A DNA stretch of 53,916 bases from CAYWXK01 sp964462515 (GCA_964462515.1 CAYWXK010000026.1:1-53916); one strand, 5' to 3'. Counted from the stretch's first letter, positions 35,969-44,472 are shown. Program-made: numbers and translations. The notes: generated by a model not told the origin, from the letters alone.

Positions 35969-38065
35969 ATGAGCAACTATATAGTTCTGGTAAAACAGGT
36001 TCCTGACGTAACGCAAATTACCGACAATGCGTTTGACCCTGAAAGCGGCACGCTTATCCGAAGCCGCTTAGCCAGCGTAATTAACGAGCTGGATTCACAG
36101 GCGCTGGCCTTTGCAAACTATATGAAACGCCTCAGCGGCAACGGCGATGGGAAAGTCATCTGTCTCAGTATGGGGCCGCCAATGGCTGAAGAGGTACTGC
36201 GATATAGTCTGGCCAGGTGTGCCGATACGGTCGTTTTACTTACAGACAAGGCACTCGGCGGAGCAGACACAGTCGCAACCGCAAATCCGCTCGCGTTTGC
36301 CATCAGGAAAATAGCCAAAGAGATTCTTAAGGGAAGCAGTGACTATTACGTGGTTTGCGGGATGCAGTCGGTGGATGGTGACACTGCTCAGGTGCCGCCT
36401 CAGATTGCCGAAGAGCTGGGTTTGCCCTGTATTGCTTATGTTACGGGTGCTGAATTCAAAAATGGCCGGTTTGAATTCACACGGATTATCAGCGGCGGCA
36501 GCCAGGTCGTCGCCGCTAAAAAACTACCGGCGGTGGTAACTGTTGCAAAATATGAGTATCCGCTTTTTGCAACGTTCACAAGGACCAGGTGGGCAAATAA
36601 AACACACCTTTATAACTGGGGCAGCAGCGCCATCAACGCAGCCTTTATCGGCGTTCCCGGGTCCAAAACAAGCGTGATACGCGTTTTCCCGCCGGGTAAA
36701 AGCTCACGAAAATGCAAGCAGGTTCAGGACGTAAAGTCCTTGGCGAAATTGCTTGTTGAAAGCTTTAAGAGCGGAAATGGTCAAGGTGGCAAAGGCAGCG
36801 ACACGAAGGTAACTCGCTATGTTCTGCCGAACCGGCGAGCAGATAAGTTCGACCGTTCCTTCGAGGGAACAAAGAAGGAGAAAGAAGACTACGAATTCCT
36901 GACAGGTAAGTTCAGAGAAATCGGTATCAAAGACGTTAACCGGATTGACCAGACAAGTAAGGAAAAGATTCTTGCTACATCGGGCGAGCGTTTTCATAAA
37001 AAGGCGCTGGAGGATATGATAGAAGGTTTTAAGCTGGCCGAACCGGCTTACAAAGGCGAGGTCTGGGTTGTCGCAGAACACGCTGATGGCGTTGTTCATC
37101 CGGCTACCTTTGAGCTTATCGGCAAAGCCCGTGACCTTGCGGATTCCCTCGAAACAAAAGTGGGTGTGTGCATAGCGGGCTACAATGTAGAGCCTCCTGC
37201 CAGAGAGCTAATTTACGCCGGTGCAGACAACGTCTATATCATCGAAGATAAATTGCTGCGCGTATTCGACCCCACAGCACATCGCAAAGCCGTCGCCGAT
37301 GCAATAAGCACATATTGGCCGCAGATTGTGCTTTTTGCAGCGACCCCGCTGGGCAGAATGCTGGCACCGATGGTCTCATACAGAGTCAGTTGCGGACTGA
37401 CCGCTGACTGCACTGGGCTGGATATTCGGGACAATTCGAGAAACGGCCTTGTAGGTATCCTTATGCAGACAAGACCGGCATTAGGCGGAAATGTTATGGC
37501 TACTATTCGCACCAAAAATTCAAAATCGCAAATGGCAACAGCCAGGCCGGGCGTTATGAAAAGGCTGCCCCCCGACAACTCGCGGACAGGCAAAATCATC
37601 AGGCACAATGTCCAGCTTTCCGAAAGCGATGTCAGTCTGCAGATTATAAAGACAGAGCTTGGCACCGGGCAGGTGAACTTTAGCGCCGAGGTGGTTGTCA
37701 GCGGCGGCAAGGGTATGCAAAGCAGAGACAACTATGAGCAGCTCGTGGGTGCACTTTGTGAGGGACTGCAGAAAAAACTGAATACAACAATCGAGAGGGG
37801 TGCTTCGCGTGCGGCTGTAGAGCAGGGCTTTATCGAACGCGTGCATCAGGTAGGCCAGACAGGCACATCAATCGGGCCAAAACTTTATGTTGCCTTAGGG
37901 ATATCCGGCGCCATTCAGCATATGATAGGCGTTGCCAACACCGAGACTATTGTCGCCATTAACAGCGACCCGAATGCGCCAATACTCAAACAATGCGATT
38001 ATTACGTTGTCGGGACAGTGGAAGATACGATACCCATGCTGGTTGCGGAGCTGGAAGCCAGCTAA
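35969..38065 (+). CDS. Fused electron transfer flavoprotein, beta plus alpha subunits
   Basis: A 698 aa protein joining EtfB and EtfA in one chain. The first ~265 residues match EtfB (YIVLVKQVPDVTQI, INELDSQALAFA, VDGDTAQVPPQIAEELGLPC). A charged linker of about 75 residues follows. The rest matches EtfA (YAGADNVYIIEDKL, PLGRMLAPMVSYRVSCGLTA), ending with the FAD-binding motif from residue 628 (VGQTGTSIGPKLYVALGISG, then IVAINSDPNAPI). It passes electrons from acyl-CoA or other dehydrogenases to the quinone oxidoreductase encoded next. Whether it bifurcates electrons cannot be told by eye. Confidence 0.92.
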   Translation: MSNYIVLVKQVPDVTQITDNAFDPESGTLIRSRLASVINELDSQALAFANYMKRLSGNGDGKVICLSMGPPMAEEVLRYSLARCADTVVLLTDKALGGADTVATANPLAFAIRKIAKEILKGSSDYYVVCGMQSVDGDTAQVPPQIAEELGLPCIAYVTGAEFKNGRFEFTRIISGGSQVVAAKKLPAVVTVAKYEYPLFATFTRTRWANKTHLYNWGSSAINAAFIGVPGSKTSVIRVFPPGKSSRKCKQVQDVKSLAKLLVESFKSGNGQGGKGSDTKVTRYVLPNRRADKFDRSFEGTKKEKEDYEFLTGKFREIGIKDVNRIDQTSKEKILATSGERFHKKALEDMIEGFKLAEPAYKGEVWVVAEHADGVVHPATFELIGKARDLADSLETKVGVCIAGYNVEPPARELIYAGADNVYIIEDKLLRVFDPTAHRKAVADAISTYWPQIVLFAATPLGRMLAPMVSYRVSCGLTADCTGLDIRDNSRNGLVGILMQTRPALGGNVMATIRTKNSKSQMATARPGVMKRLPPDNSRTGKIIRHNVQLSESDVSLQIIKTELGTGQVNFSAEVVVSGGKGMQSRDNYEQLVGALCEGLQKKLNTTIERGASRAAVEQGFIERVHQVGQTGTSIGPKLYVALGISGAIQHMIGVANTETIVAINSDPNAPILKQCDYYVVGTVEDTIPMLVAELEAS

Positions 38066-38077
38066 AAACTTAAAACT

Positions 38078-38106
38078 AAATCCGCCGCACATCTAGCGGA
38101 TAAAAA
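38078..38106. repeat. Operon-gap palindrome, copy 1
   Basis: AAATCCGCC, a short loop, then AGCGGATAAAAA. Near-identical copies lie at 46486 and 47024, always in the gap just after a gene. Confidence 0.6.
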
Positions 38107-38137
38107 CCCAAAACCGTGAAGTAACTGGAGTAGAAAA

Positions 38138-39805
38138 GTGCTGGGCGATAAAGATTATAGCAGGGCGTCTGTTTTAGTAGTAGGTGCGGGGCCGGCAGGC
38201 CTGGCAACCGCAATTCAACTAAAAGTTCTAAAGCCACAAATTGATATTTGCGTCATAGAAAAAGGTGCCGACTTAGGCAATCATAATCTCTCCGGGGCGG
38301 TTCTGGAGGCAGAGCCGTTACATTCGCTGCTGGATTCGGCGGCGCCGGGGTGGCAGAATACCGATGTCGCCAAAGAGGTTCTGGCAAACAAGATAGATAA
38401 AGACGATATCTTGTTCTTGTTGGGCAGCAAGCTTTCTTTCAATATCTTTTTTGCAATCAAGCTCGCTAAATTCTTTCGCCTCGGCTTTGGCCAGATGATA
38501 CATAAGGGGGATTATTCAGTATCGATAAGCAAGCTGACCAAATGGATGGCCCAGATTGCAAAAAACCTCGGTGCAGAGGTGCTTACCGGCTTTGCCGCCG
38601 AAGACATTATTCTCGACCATGCACAAAAGGTGATAGGCGTTAAGCTCGTTGACCGCGGACTCGATAAAGAAGGTCAGGCACAGCCTAACTTCCTCGAAGG
38701 AGAAATTATAAACACAGATTTTGTGGTTCTTGCTGAAGGTTGCGACGGCTTTGTAACGGAAAAGTTCATCGAAAAAATGGGCCTGCAAAGAGAAAACCCA
38801 CAGCTCTTTTCGGTGGGCGTAAAGGAGCTAATAAAGGTAAGTAGTGAGCAATACAATAGTTTTACAGCAGGCAGGGTTGTCCACGCTATGGGTTATCCAA
38901 TCTGGACGCCGGTCATCGGCCCGGGAATGTTCGGAGGAGGCATCTTATATGCCGGCGCTCAAGACCTTTTGTCCGTTGGTATGATTGTCGGCGCCGATTG
39001 GAAATACTGTAACTTTAACGTGCAGGATGCCCTGACAAATTTCAAGAATCACCGTTTCGTCAGGAAATTCATCGAAGGCGGCACGGTTGTGGAAGCTGGT
39101 GCAAAAATGATTCCTGAAGGCGGATTCTATGCCATCCCCAGAGACCCGCAGACGGGCAGCATTGGCAAAGGCAACGTGATGATTCTGGGTGATAGTGCCG
39201 GCTTTGTAAATATGCTCAAAATCAAGGGCCTCCACAACGCTATAGACTCAGGCATTCAAGCGGCAAGGGCAATTATTGAAACTGCTGATAAGCCACAGGA
39301 TGCGGCATTAAAATATACCCAGCTAATAGACGGCTCGAATATCGCCAAAGAGATGAAGTCGGCTAAAAATTTCCGCCAGAGCGTTGCCAAGTTTGGGCCT
39401 TTGCAGGGAATGCCGCTTTCGGTTCTTGGGGGACTATTGCCGAATTTTAAGATAGAACCTGACTATGAGGCGATGACAATCGCCCGATACCGGCTCAAGC
39501 CAAATCAGGAGTTTGATAAAGACACATTTACGGCAATGGCTGCGACGGAGCATCGTGAGGAGCAGCCGTCACATCTTAAAATCCTTGACCCAACTATTTG
39601 CACCACAAAGTGCGTGCCGCTATTCAACGGTCCGTGCATTACGTTTTGTCCGGCAGGTGTGTATGAAACAATCCACGACCAGGTGAAACCTGCCAATCCA
39701 TCTAACTGTCTGCACTGCAAGACCTGCCAGAGAAAATGCCCATTTGACAATATCCGCTGGACTGTGCCGGAAGGTAGTGGTGGGCCGCGTTATAAGCGAA
39801 TGTGA
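38138..39805 (+). CDS. Electron transfer flavoprotein:quinone oxidoreductase
   Basis: A 555 aa membrane-associated flavoprotein that takes electrons from ETF and reduces quinone. The FAD fold opens VLVVGAGPAGLATAIQLK. The quinone-site region includes YPIWTPVIGPGMFGGGI, and GDSAGFVNMLKIKGLHNAID follows. The C-terminus is ferredoxin-like, with NCLHCKTCQRKCPFDNIRW supplying 4Fe-4S ligands, as in ETF-QO and as if FixC and FixX were joined. The start is a GTG with GGAG eight bases upstream. It lies 72 bp after the fused ETF gene. Confidence 0.95.
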   Translation: MLGDKDYSRASVLVVGAGPAGLATAIQLKVLKPQIDICVIEKGADLGNHNLSGAVLEAEPLHSLLDSAAPGWQNTDVAKEVLANKIDKDDILFLLGSKLSFNIFFAIKLAKFFRLGFGQMIHKGDYSVSISKLTKWMAQIAKNLGAEVLTGFAAEDIILDHAQKVIGVKLVDRGLDKEGQAQPNFLEGEIINTDFVVLAEGCDGFVTEKFIEKMGLQRENPQLFSVGVKELIKVSSEQYNSFTAGRVVHAMGYPIWTPVIGPGMFGGGILYAGAQDLLSVGMIVGADWKYCNFNVQDALTNFKNHRFVRKFIEGGTVVEAGAKMIPEGGFYAIPRDPQTGSIGKGNVMILGDSAGFVNMLKIKGLHNAIDSGIQAARAIIETADKPQDAALKYTQLIDGSNIAKEMKSAKNFRQSVAKFGPLQGMPLSVLGGLLPNFKIEPDYEAMTIARYRLKPNQEFDKDTFTAMAATEHREEQPSHLKILDPTICTTKCVPLFNGPCITFCPAGVYETIHDQVKPANPSNCLHCKTCQRKCPFDNIRWTVPEGSGGPRYKRM

Positions 39806-39840
39806 AGCCCCACAGCTTTACAACCGTGGCATCTTCACCT

Positions 39841-39864
39841 GCTTCGGCGGAAACCCGCCGAAGC
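39841..39864. repeat. Perfect 10 bp hairpin after ETF-QO gene
   Basis: GCTTCGGCGG and its complement surround AAAC. It may act as a terminator, but no T run follows. Confidence 0.6.
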
Positions 39865-39915
39865 GTACCCTCCTTCGCACAAGGCTTCGGACGGTTTCTC
39901 TTTTCGCATTTTTAT

Positions 39916-39952
39916 CCTCCGTAGCAGTACCGATATATCGGGACTGCGGAGG
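39916..39952. repeat. Bulged hairpin repeat
   Basis: CCTCCG and CGGAGG form the outer stem. CAGT and ACTG, then CCGATA and TATCGG, form the inner stem, with TAG unpaired on one side. It lies in the 262-base gap between the ETF-QO and csrA genes. Confidence 0.6.
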
Positions 39953-40008
39953 ACGGACATCCACGGGTTTACTCTGGCTTTCTGCGAAGGCGGGTAAAAA
40001 TGGGCGCA

Positions 40009-40056
40009 TAAAAAAACCCCGCCGTTTTGCTTCGCAAAAGCGAAGTAGCGGGGGAT
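40009..40056 (-). terminator. csrA terminator made from a bulged palindrome
   Basis: The outer arms CCCCGC and GCGGGG, with inner arms around GCTTCGC and GCGAAGT, span 40017-40053. Read on the minus strand, the stem ends in a run of seven T, so it is a good rho-independent terminator 12 bp after csrA. The CCCC..GCCGTT left edge matches the queA element. Confidence 0.8.
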
Positions 40057-40067
40057 GATTTTGTCTA

Positions 40068-40352
40068 TTACCGCTTACGAGCTGACTTAGGGACAGGCTC
40101 CTGAGGTTCTTTTTCCGGCTCTATATTGCATTCATTTTCCGTATTGTTATTGTTCCCGGAATTGTTCCCGGATTCCTTTGCCATTTTCTTCTCACGCTGT
40201 ATCGCATCATATACTTCCCTGCGGTGCACCGGTATATCCTTCGAAGCCGTTATACCCAGACGGACCTTATTGCCTCGGATATCAACGATCGTAATTTCGA
40301 CGTTGTCGCCTATCATAATCGACTCATCTTTTTGCCTGCTCAGAACCAACAT
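40068..40352 (-). CDS. csrA: Carbon storage regulator CsrA with long tail
   Basis: CsrA is an RNA-binding translational regulator that recognises GGA in hairpin loops. The first ~60 residues are canonical (MLVLSRQKDESIMIGDNVEI, VRLGITASKDIPVHRREVYD). A 34-residue tail follows, first Asn/Gly-rich (SGNNSGNNNNTEN), then Glu/Pro- and Lys/Arg-rich. At 94 aa it is longer than the ~60 aa E. coli protein. The Asn part comes from a GTTCCCGGA-type tandem repeat in the DNA. AAAGGAG lies before the ATG. Its targets are not shown by the sequence. Confidence 0.96.
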   Translation of the reverse strand: MLVLSRQKDESIMIGDNVEITIVDIRGNKVRLGITASKDIPVHRREVYDAIQREKKMAKESGNNSGNNNNTENECNIEPEKEPQEPVPKSARKR

Positions 40353-40651
40353 TTTTTAACTCCTTTTGTCGGCTGACCTTACTACATTTGTTACGTAAAA
40401 TTCAGCCTGGCTGTTCGTCCTGCTAAAAAGCTAAAAACGCAAAGTGTAAAGTGCAAAATTGTTCAAGAGCAAATTCCACAGTTGAACATTTTTAGCTTTA
40501 CCCTTTTAGATATCTTTCAATTATATTTTCGGCTAATTTCGAGACCGAAAACAGCAATTTTGCTTTTTTCGTATGGTGAATACGGTTTATAGGACTGCTG
40601 TAGAGATAACCACTTGAAATAAAGGCACTTATGTAAGCCCAGATGCGGAAT

Positions 40652-40769
40652 CCTGCACTAATTGTTCACTCAAAATCAGGAATTATCGGGTCTGGCGGGA
40701 AGAAACGCTCTCAACATTTCAACCCCGTTAGAAAAAACTGCCTTTCTAACGGGGTCAATTAGTGCGGGG
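40652..40769. repeat. Inverted-repeat element, copy 2
   Basis: The arm CCTGCACTAATTG (40652-40664) pairs with CAATTAGTGCGGGG (40756-40769), the same motif as at 17426 with C-G changed to T-A. A 12 bp perfect hairpin with arms CCCCGTTAGAAA (40723-40734) and 40743-40754 lies inside. The right arm contains the stop codon of the membrane-protein gene. I see nothing else in the gap 40353-40758. Confidence 0.7.
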
Positions 40770-41658
40770 TGCTTTTTCGCCAATATTTGTAACGGACTGC
40801 CAGCCAATAACCGGCCACTGCCCCCAATGAACCAAAAGCGACCATTTGAACCGGCAGTACGGAGATGACCGTATTAGAGAAAAAGGCTGCAGGCCAGCTT
40901 TTAGCGAGATGTTCCAGCAGATTCTGCTTGCCGTAGATTGTTATACCTAATGCCGTCACTAGGCCGCTGGCAGCCGACGACCAGATATAGCTGGCATTGA
41001 GAATTGCTTTGGATAAGAAGGCAGCGAGGCCAAACGAAACTAACATGGCAAAAACGATTTGCCCTATAGCCGGCTGGCCCATAACAAAACCCAGCTTGTT
41101 GTCGAATATTTTGACGTCTTGAGCTAATAGCCCGATACAAAAGTGAGCTATCAAAACCGACCCCGCCAGGGCAATTATCTGATTTAAGTATCTGCTTGGA
41201 TTAGCTTCAGCCTTTTCCGGGGTTTCGTTTGGTTCCGACTTTGACCGGGTTTTTTGCGCCGCTAACACGCCGGCAAATCCCGCAGCCACGACAACCAGCC
41301 AGAAGACAGGTTCCCATTTAAGAGCAGCAAAAAGTTCCTGGCGTTGTGTAACGGCCGGATTTAGCGCAATTAGGCCCGCCATACTGCCTGAGCGTATGGC
41401 CCAGACCGTTAAACCAAAGGGAACTGCGAGGATGCCGATTTCACGACCATAAGGCCAGGAGGCAAAATAGGCGATATAGCCGGCCAAAAATGCTACAACA
41501 AGAAGGATTGCTGCATTGCTAAAACTTATATCTACAGAGCGAACAGCACCGGCGGGGTCAGACGGTGCAGCTAATGGCCAGACAAGAATTCCTATCAACA
41601 CAACACCAACAGCCGCCGCAGCAGCGATTCTCAATCTCATCAGCCAGGTTAATTCCAT
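40759..41658 (-). CDS. Hypothetical polytopic membrane protein
   Basis: A 299 aa protein with about seven hydrophobic helices, including IAAAAAVGVVLIGILVWPLA, AAILLVVAFLAGYIAYFA, FWLVVVAAGFAGVLAA and MVAFGSLGAVAGYWLAV. A charged, Glu/Pro-rich loop lies near residues 135-155. I recognise no family and no catalytic motif. AAGGAG lies six bases before the ATG. The C-terminus KSTPH and the stop codon are formed by the inverted-repeat arm, so the original end may have differed. Confidence 0.75.
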   Translation of the reverse strand: MELTWLMRLRIAAAAAVGVVLIGILVWPLAAPSDPAGAVRSVDISFSNAAILLVVAFLAGYIAYFASWPYGREIGILAVPFGLTVWAIRSGSMAGLIALNPAVTQRQELFAALKWEPVFWLVVVAAGFAGVLAAQKTRSKSEPNETPEKAEANPSRYLNQIIALAGSVLIAHFCIGLLAQDVKIFDNKLGFVMGQPAIGQIVFAMLVSFGLAAFLSKAILNASYIWSSAASGLVTALGITIYGKQNLLEHLAKSWPAAFFSNTVISVLPVQMVAFGSLGAVAGYWLAVRYKYWRKSTPH

Positions 41659-42443
41659 AACGCAGCTCCTTAATAATTCTTATGTTGCGGCAAGATACCA
41701 TCAAAATCGGCAATTATCAATTCCTAATCATTTTTTGTATTGAAATAGGTTCGACACTTCGACTTTGCTCAGTGCAGGCAAGCTCACTACAGGTAGATTC
41801 GACAGGCTCACTATAAATTGGGTTTGATTGGGTTTGTTTTTCAGGGCGGCTGCAAAGTCGTTTATTTTCATAATCCTTTGTTTTAACGGAGCTTACATTC
41901 ATTTGAGTATCCAGCAAATTGGCTTTGTTTTGCATAATTTGTTATTTTTGATTGATGGGGGTTTCCGTCCACCAGAGGCGGACAGCAACAAATCCGAAAT
42001 CCTAATATCGAAATCCGAAACAATCTCAAAATCCAAATGACCCAAATTCAAAACAAATTGAACATTAACGAACGATTATTTTTGACTTGGATTTGCTAAC
42101 CCTAAAGGCCGTGCCCTACGGGGCGGTTTGTCGTTTGCATTCTTGCAAACAGAGAAGAGTTTTAACATATTTTCAGACAAAAATCAACAAAAAAGTAGGG
42201 GGTAGGGTTTGGGGTTTAGGGGATAGGTCCTTCGACAAGCTCAGGATGACAAGGTTCCTACTTCGCCCGATGGGCTACGCAGGGCAAGCAGGATAAGCGT
42301 GCGTCAGTGCAGCAAGTAACAGATTTTTTGGTTTTGTTTGTCGGATTTTGGGGGTAGAATTATAACTCAATTCAAAAGACAAAAAGGGGAAGGTTTCGAC
42401 GGGAAAATAAACGGTTCCTATTTATTTTTATGTTGTTGAATAT
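41659..42443. other. Long non-coding stretch with decayed repeats
   Basis: No gene with a plausible start and composition is visible in about 785 bases. The stretch holds AT-rich DNA and fragments common in repeat debris (GACACTTCGACTTTGCTCAG, CCTTCGACAAGCTCAGGATG). Small hairpins include GTTTGC..GCAAAC near 42135. A palindromic repeat lies at 42257-42293. Confidence 0.5.
42257..42293. repeat. CTACTTCG-type palindromic repeat, copy 1
   Basis: CCTACTTCG, a CCC-GATG-GGC core, then TACGCAGGGCAAGCAGGA. A second copy with a different core is at 53330. Confidence 0.6.
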
Positions 42444-42611
42444 TTATATTTCTCGAAAAGCATTGGCCCGTTTAACAAAATCAACAGACGGCCATTGTCT
42501 ACGGTCTGCTGGTAGCAAAATTTGATGGCCAAGAAAAGACTTGAACACTTCCAACCCACCATGAAGCCGAAGCTGAATTAACTCACGTTCCTTCGCCGAG
42601 TTAGTTCTCAT
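42444..42611 (-). CDS. Possible 55-residue protein
   Basis: A short frame starting MRTNSAKERELIQLRLHGG, rich in charged residues and ending NAFREI. It follows the Cys-rich gene by 36 bases on the same strand. No clear ribosome site or family is visible; it may be the remains of a longer gene. Confidence 0.25.
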   Translation of the reverse strand: MRTNSAKERELIQLRLHGGLEVFKSFLGHQILLPADRRQWPSVDFVKRANAFREI

Positions 42612-42647
42612 TTCCAATTGTTCAGCCAAATATGCACAGCATTCTTT

Positions 42648-42938
42648 TTAATTTTGTAGCGAGGTCGTGTGTGGACTGTGTAAAAATCGGATGCTTTTCT
42701 TTTTGCGGAGCGTACGAATGTCTCCAAGTGCGTGAAATGCACCACCAGTACACTGAAACCAGCCAGCCACATGAAAGAGTGACTGTGCCGCGAGTAGGTC
42801 GTCGGGGAAGTATTCGCAAGAATCACATCTCTCTACAACCTCCCAAGGATACCTAAGAGCAGGTATTTTACAAGAGGGCGACGCAGGTGCAAAGAGACCT
42901 TTGCCCTTACATGCTTCACATTTTTTTCGTTTTGCCAT
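42648..42938 (-). CDS. Small Cys-rich, zinc-finger-like protein
   Basis: A 96 aa protein with two cysteine pairs, MAKRKKCEACKGKGLF and VERCDSCEYFPDDLLAAQSL, likely binding zinc. It resembles small uncharacterised proteins seen on mobile DNA, but I cannot name a family. ATG 42938 leaves 26 bp after the PLD gene; upstream starts at 42986 or 43058 would overlap that gene. It may be co-transcribed with it. Confidence 0.55.
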   Translation of the reverse strand: MAKRKKCEACKGKGLFAPASPSCKIPALRYPWEVVERCDSCEYFPDDLLAAQSLFHVAGWFQCTGGAFHALGDIRTLRKKKSIRFLHSPHTTSLQN

Positions 42939-42964
42939 TGCTTTAAATACCTTTTGGGTCGCTG

Positions 42965-43828
42965 TTAAGTCGGGGGAATTTCCCATCGCCCATTGACAAA
43001 TCTGACAAGTCCTTGTTTCTTGAGTTGTTGTTGCGCTGTCCTGACAGCGTGCTTCCATTTCTTTCCGAATCGCTTACCATCTATGATACGGTCGACGTTG
43101 TCATCACATAGATCTGGGTGAAGCTGTTGAATCTTCGGGTGAAGATCGACTGTTTGCATCGGTCCATAGCGCCGAAGAAGATACAGAATTGTTTTGGCAA
43201 ATACAGTATGCATTGCACCTCCGGCCAAGCGCAACCGGATAAGATTATCCTCAGCGGAAAGAACACAATGCTCAAATTCCTTCTGCAAAGCAGACCGTAT
43301 CGAAAGTTGTTGTTTTTTGAACGTTGTTTTTAATCTCTCAGCGATCCTACAGTACTCCAGAAGATTTTCCGCAGTTACGAGAGCACCAAGATCGGAGTAT
43401 TCGGTAATGTCTTCGACTATCTGGCGGACTAAACTTGTGGAATCAGTGAAAAGACCATATTCATAATTGCGATCCAACCCACCTGCTGTAAGATTAGCGG
43501 AAGTGACTATCGCATTCTGGTAATCAGCAACGTAAACCTTAGCGTGTAATTTGGGTAGGTGCAATAATCTGAGATTTGGAACGTTATCGGCAAGTAACCG
43601 TAGCGCATCGGGGTCGGTTGATGCTTGATAGATGTTTACAGCTGAGAGGTCTGTAACAAGGCGGAGGTTAATAGAGTTGATTCTGGCGCGAGGTAAATGA
43701 GAAAGTAAATATGATGTTCCATCCCTCGTAACATATGGGGAAGATATGACGAGTTGTGAGTTTACTGAGCTAAAAAGGGAGGCAAGGTGTGATTTCCAGT
43801 CCCTTGCAAGCAGTTTATATAAGGGCAT
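42965..43828 (-). CDS. PLD-family (HKD) nuclease-like protein with C-terminal DNA-binding domain
   Basis: A 287 aa protein with one HKD motif, LHAKVYVADYQNAIVTSANL, preceded by QLVISSPYVTRDGTSYLLSH. This is the layout of single-domain PLD nucleases, which work as dimers. The C-terminal ~75 residues (GPMQTVDLHPKIQQLHPDLC to LVRFVNGRWEIP) resemble the winged-helix region found on some restriction enzymes. ATG 43828 has GGGGAG nine bases upstream. It stands alone with a small Cys-rich gene in otherwise empty DNA. A role in DNA restriction or repair is inferred. Confidence 0.78.
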   Translation of the reverse strand: MPLYKLLARDWKSHLASLFSSVNSQLVISSPYVTRDGTSYLLSHLPRARINSINLRLVTDLSAVNIYQASTDPDALRLLADNVPNLRLLHLPKLHAKVYVADYQNAIVTSANLTAGGLDRNYEYGLFTDSTSLVRQIVEDITEYSDLGALVTAENLLEYCRIAERLKTTFKKQQLSIRSALQKEFEHCVLSAEDNLIRLRLAGGAMHTVFAKTILYLLRRYGPMQTVDLHPKIQQLHPDLCDDNVDRIIDGKRFGKKWKHAVRTAQQQLKKQGLVRFVNGRWEIPPT

Positions 43829-44440
43829 GACGGTATTCTCCCCTTTTGTTCTTATACTGCCTGATGTTTTTTTCGCATAAAACCATCCGTTGTTTTTCCA
43901 TAAAATATGTTTCACTAATATATAACCGCTATCAGCTAATTTGCAAGCGAATTTTCAATCCTTTTTTTGTCACTTTTATTCCTCAACCCTTCACAAAATT
44001 GGATATGTCAGTAAACTTTGCCACAAACCTTTGCCTTCACCCACAAGGTCATCTTGAAATATCATGGGGAGAGCAAATTCTATGACCTTATTTCGCCATT
44101 ATTAGAGAAGAAATATCTTTCCGACTACGGCGGGCTAAATATGGGGACCCCGAAGCAGACTTCGGGGATAAACAAAACCGGCGTGAAACGCCGGGCTAAA
44201 TATCGTGGATTCCCCCTAACGGCATGCGGGAATGACAAAGGACATTGTCGTGCCGACAACGGCTAAACAATCGGTGGGAAAACCGGTATTTTGGCGGCCC
44301 GGCTTCGCTAATTAGCTACGCCGCGGCGGGCAGAAGACCCGGCTTCGTTGTGAAACTACGCCGCGGTCTGCGCTACGAGCGACAGAAAAAGTGGGATTTT
44401 GGGTGAATTTATGAAATATGCGGGCAAATTTTTACGAAAA
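43829..44440. other. Non-coding stretch packed with palindromes
   Basis: No gene is visible. At least six small hairpins occur within 44148-44366, including CCCCGAAG/CTTCGGGG, CCGGCGT/ACGCCGG and the two related units listed next. Confidence 0.5.
44298..44366. repeat. Two repeats with fixed arms and variable cores
   Basis: The units at 44298-44326 and 44338-44366 share the ten-base arms CCCGGCTTCG and TACGCCGCGG exactly. Their nine-base cores differ completely (CTAATTAGC and TTGTGAAAC), yet each core can still form a small hairpin. Confidence 0.75.
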
Positions 44441-44443
44441 CTA

Positions 44444-44472
44444 TTGACAGGGTGTTTTTTAGTTTATATAAT
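44444..44472 (+). promoter_or_regulatory. Consensus sigma-70 promoter for ilvBN
   Basis: TTGACA (44444-44449), exactly 17 bp, then TATAAT (44467-44472): a perfect consensus. The predicted start is near 44480, giving a leader of about 255 bases. Confidence 0.88.

Noticed and set aside
42386..42405. A GGGGAAGGTTTCGACGGG stretch like the 5' end of tmRNA
   Set aside because: The spacing between GGGG and the D-loop-like part is too short. No tag-peptide frame with a resume codon and no GGTTCGA..CCA 3' end lies within 400 bases.
42608..43058. Several overlapping minus-strand frames around the Cys-rich gene
   Set aside because: They share the same DNA in other frames and lack the cysteine pattern or a ribosome site; only the frame ending at 42648 looks coding.
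44148..44366. CRISPR array
   Set aside because: The repeats are palindromes of different kinds and spacing. There is no regular repeat-spacer pattern and no cas gene anywhere in the window.
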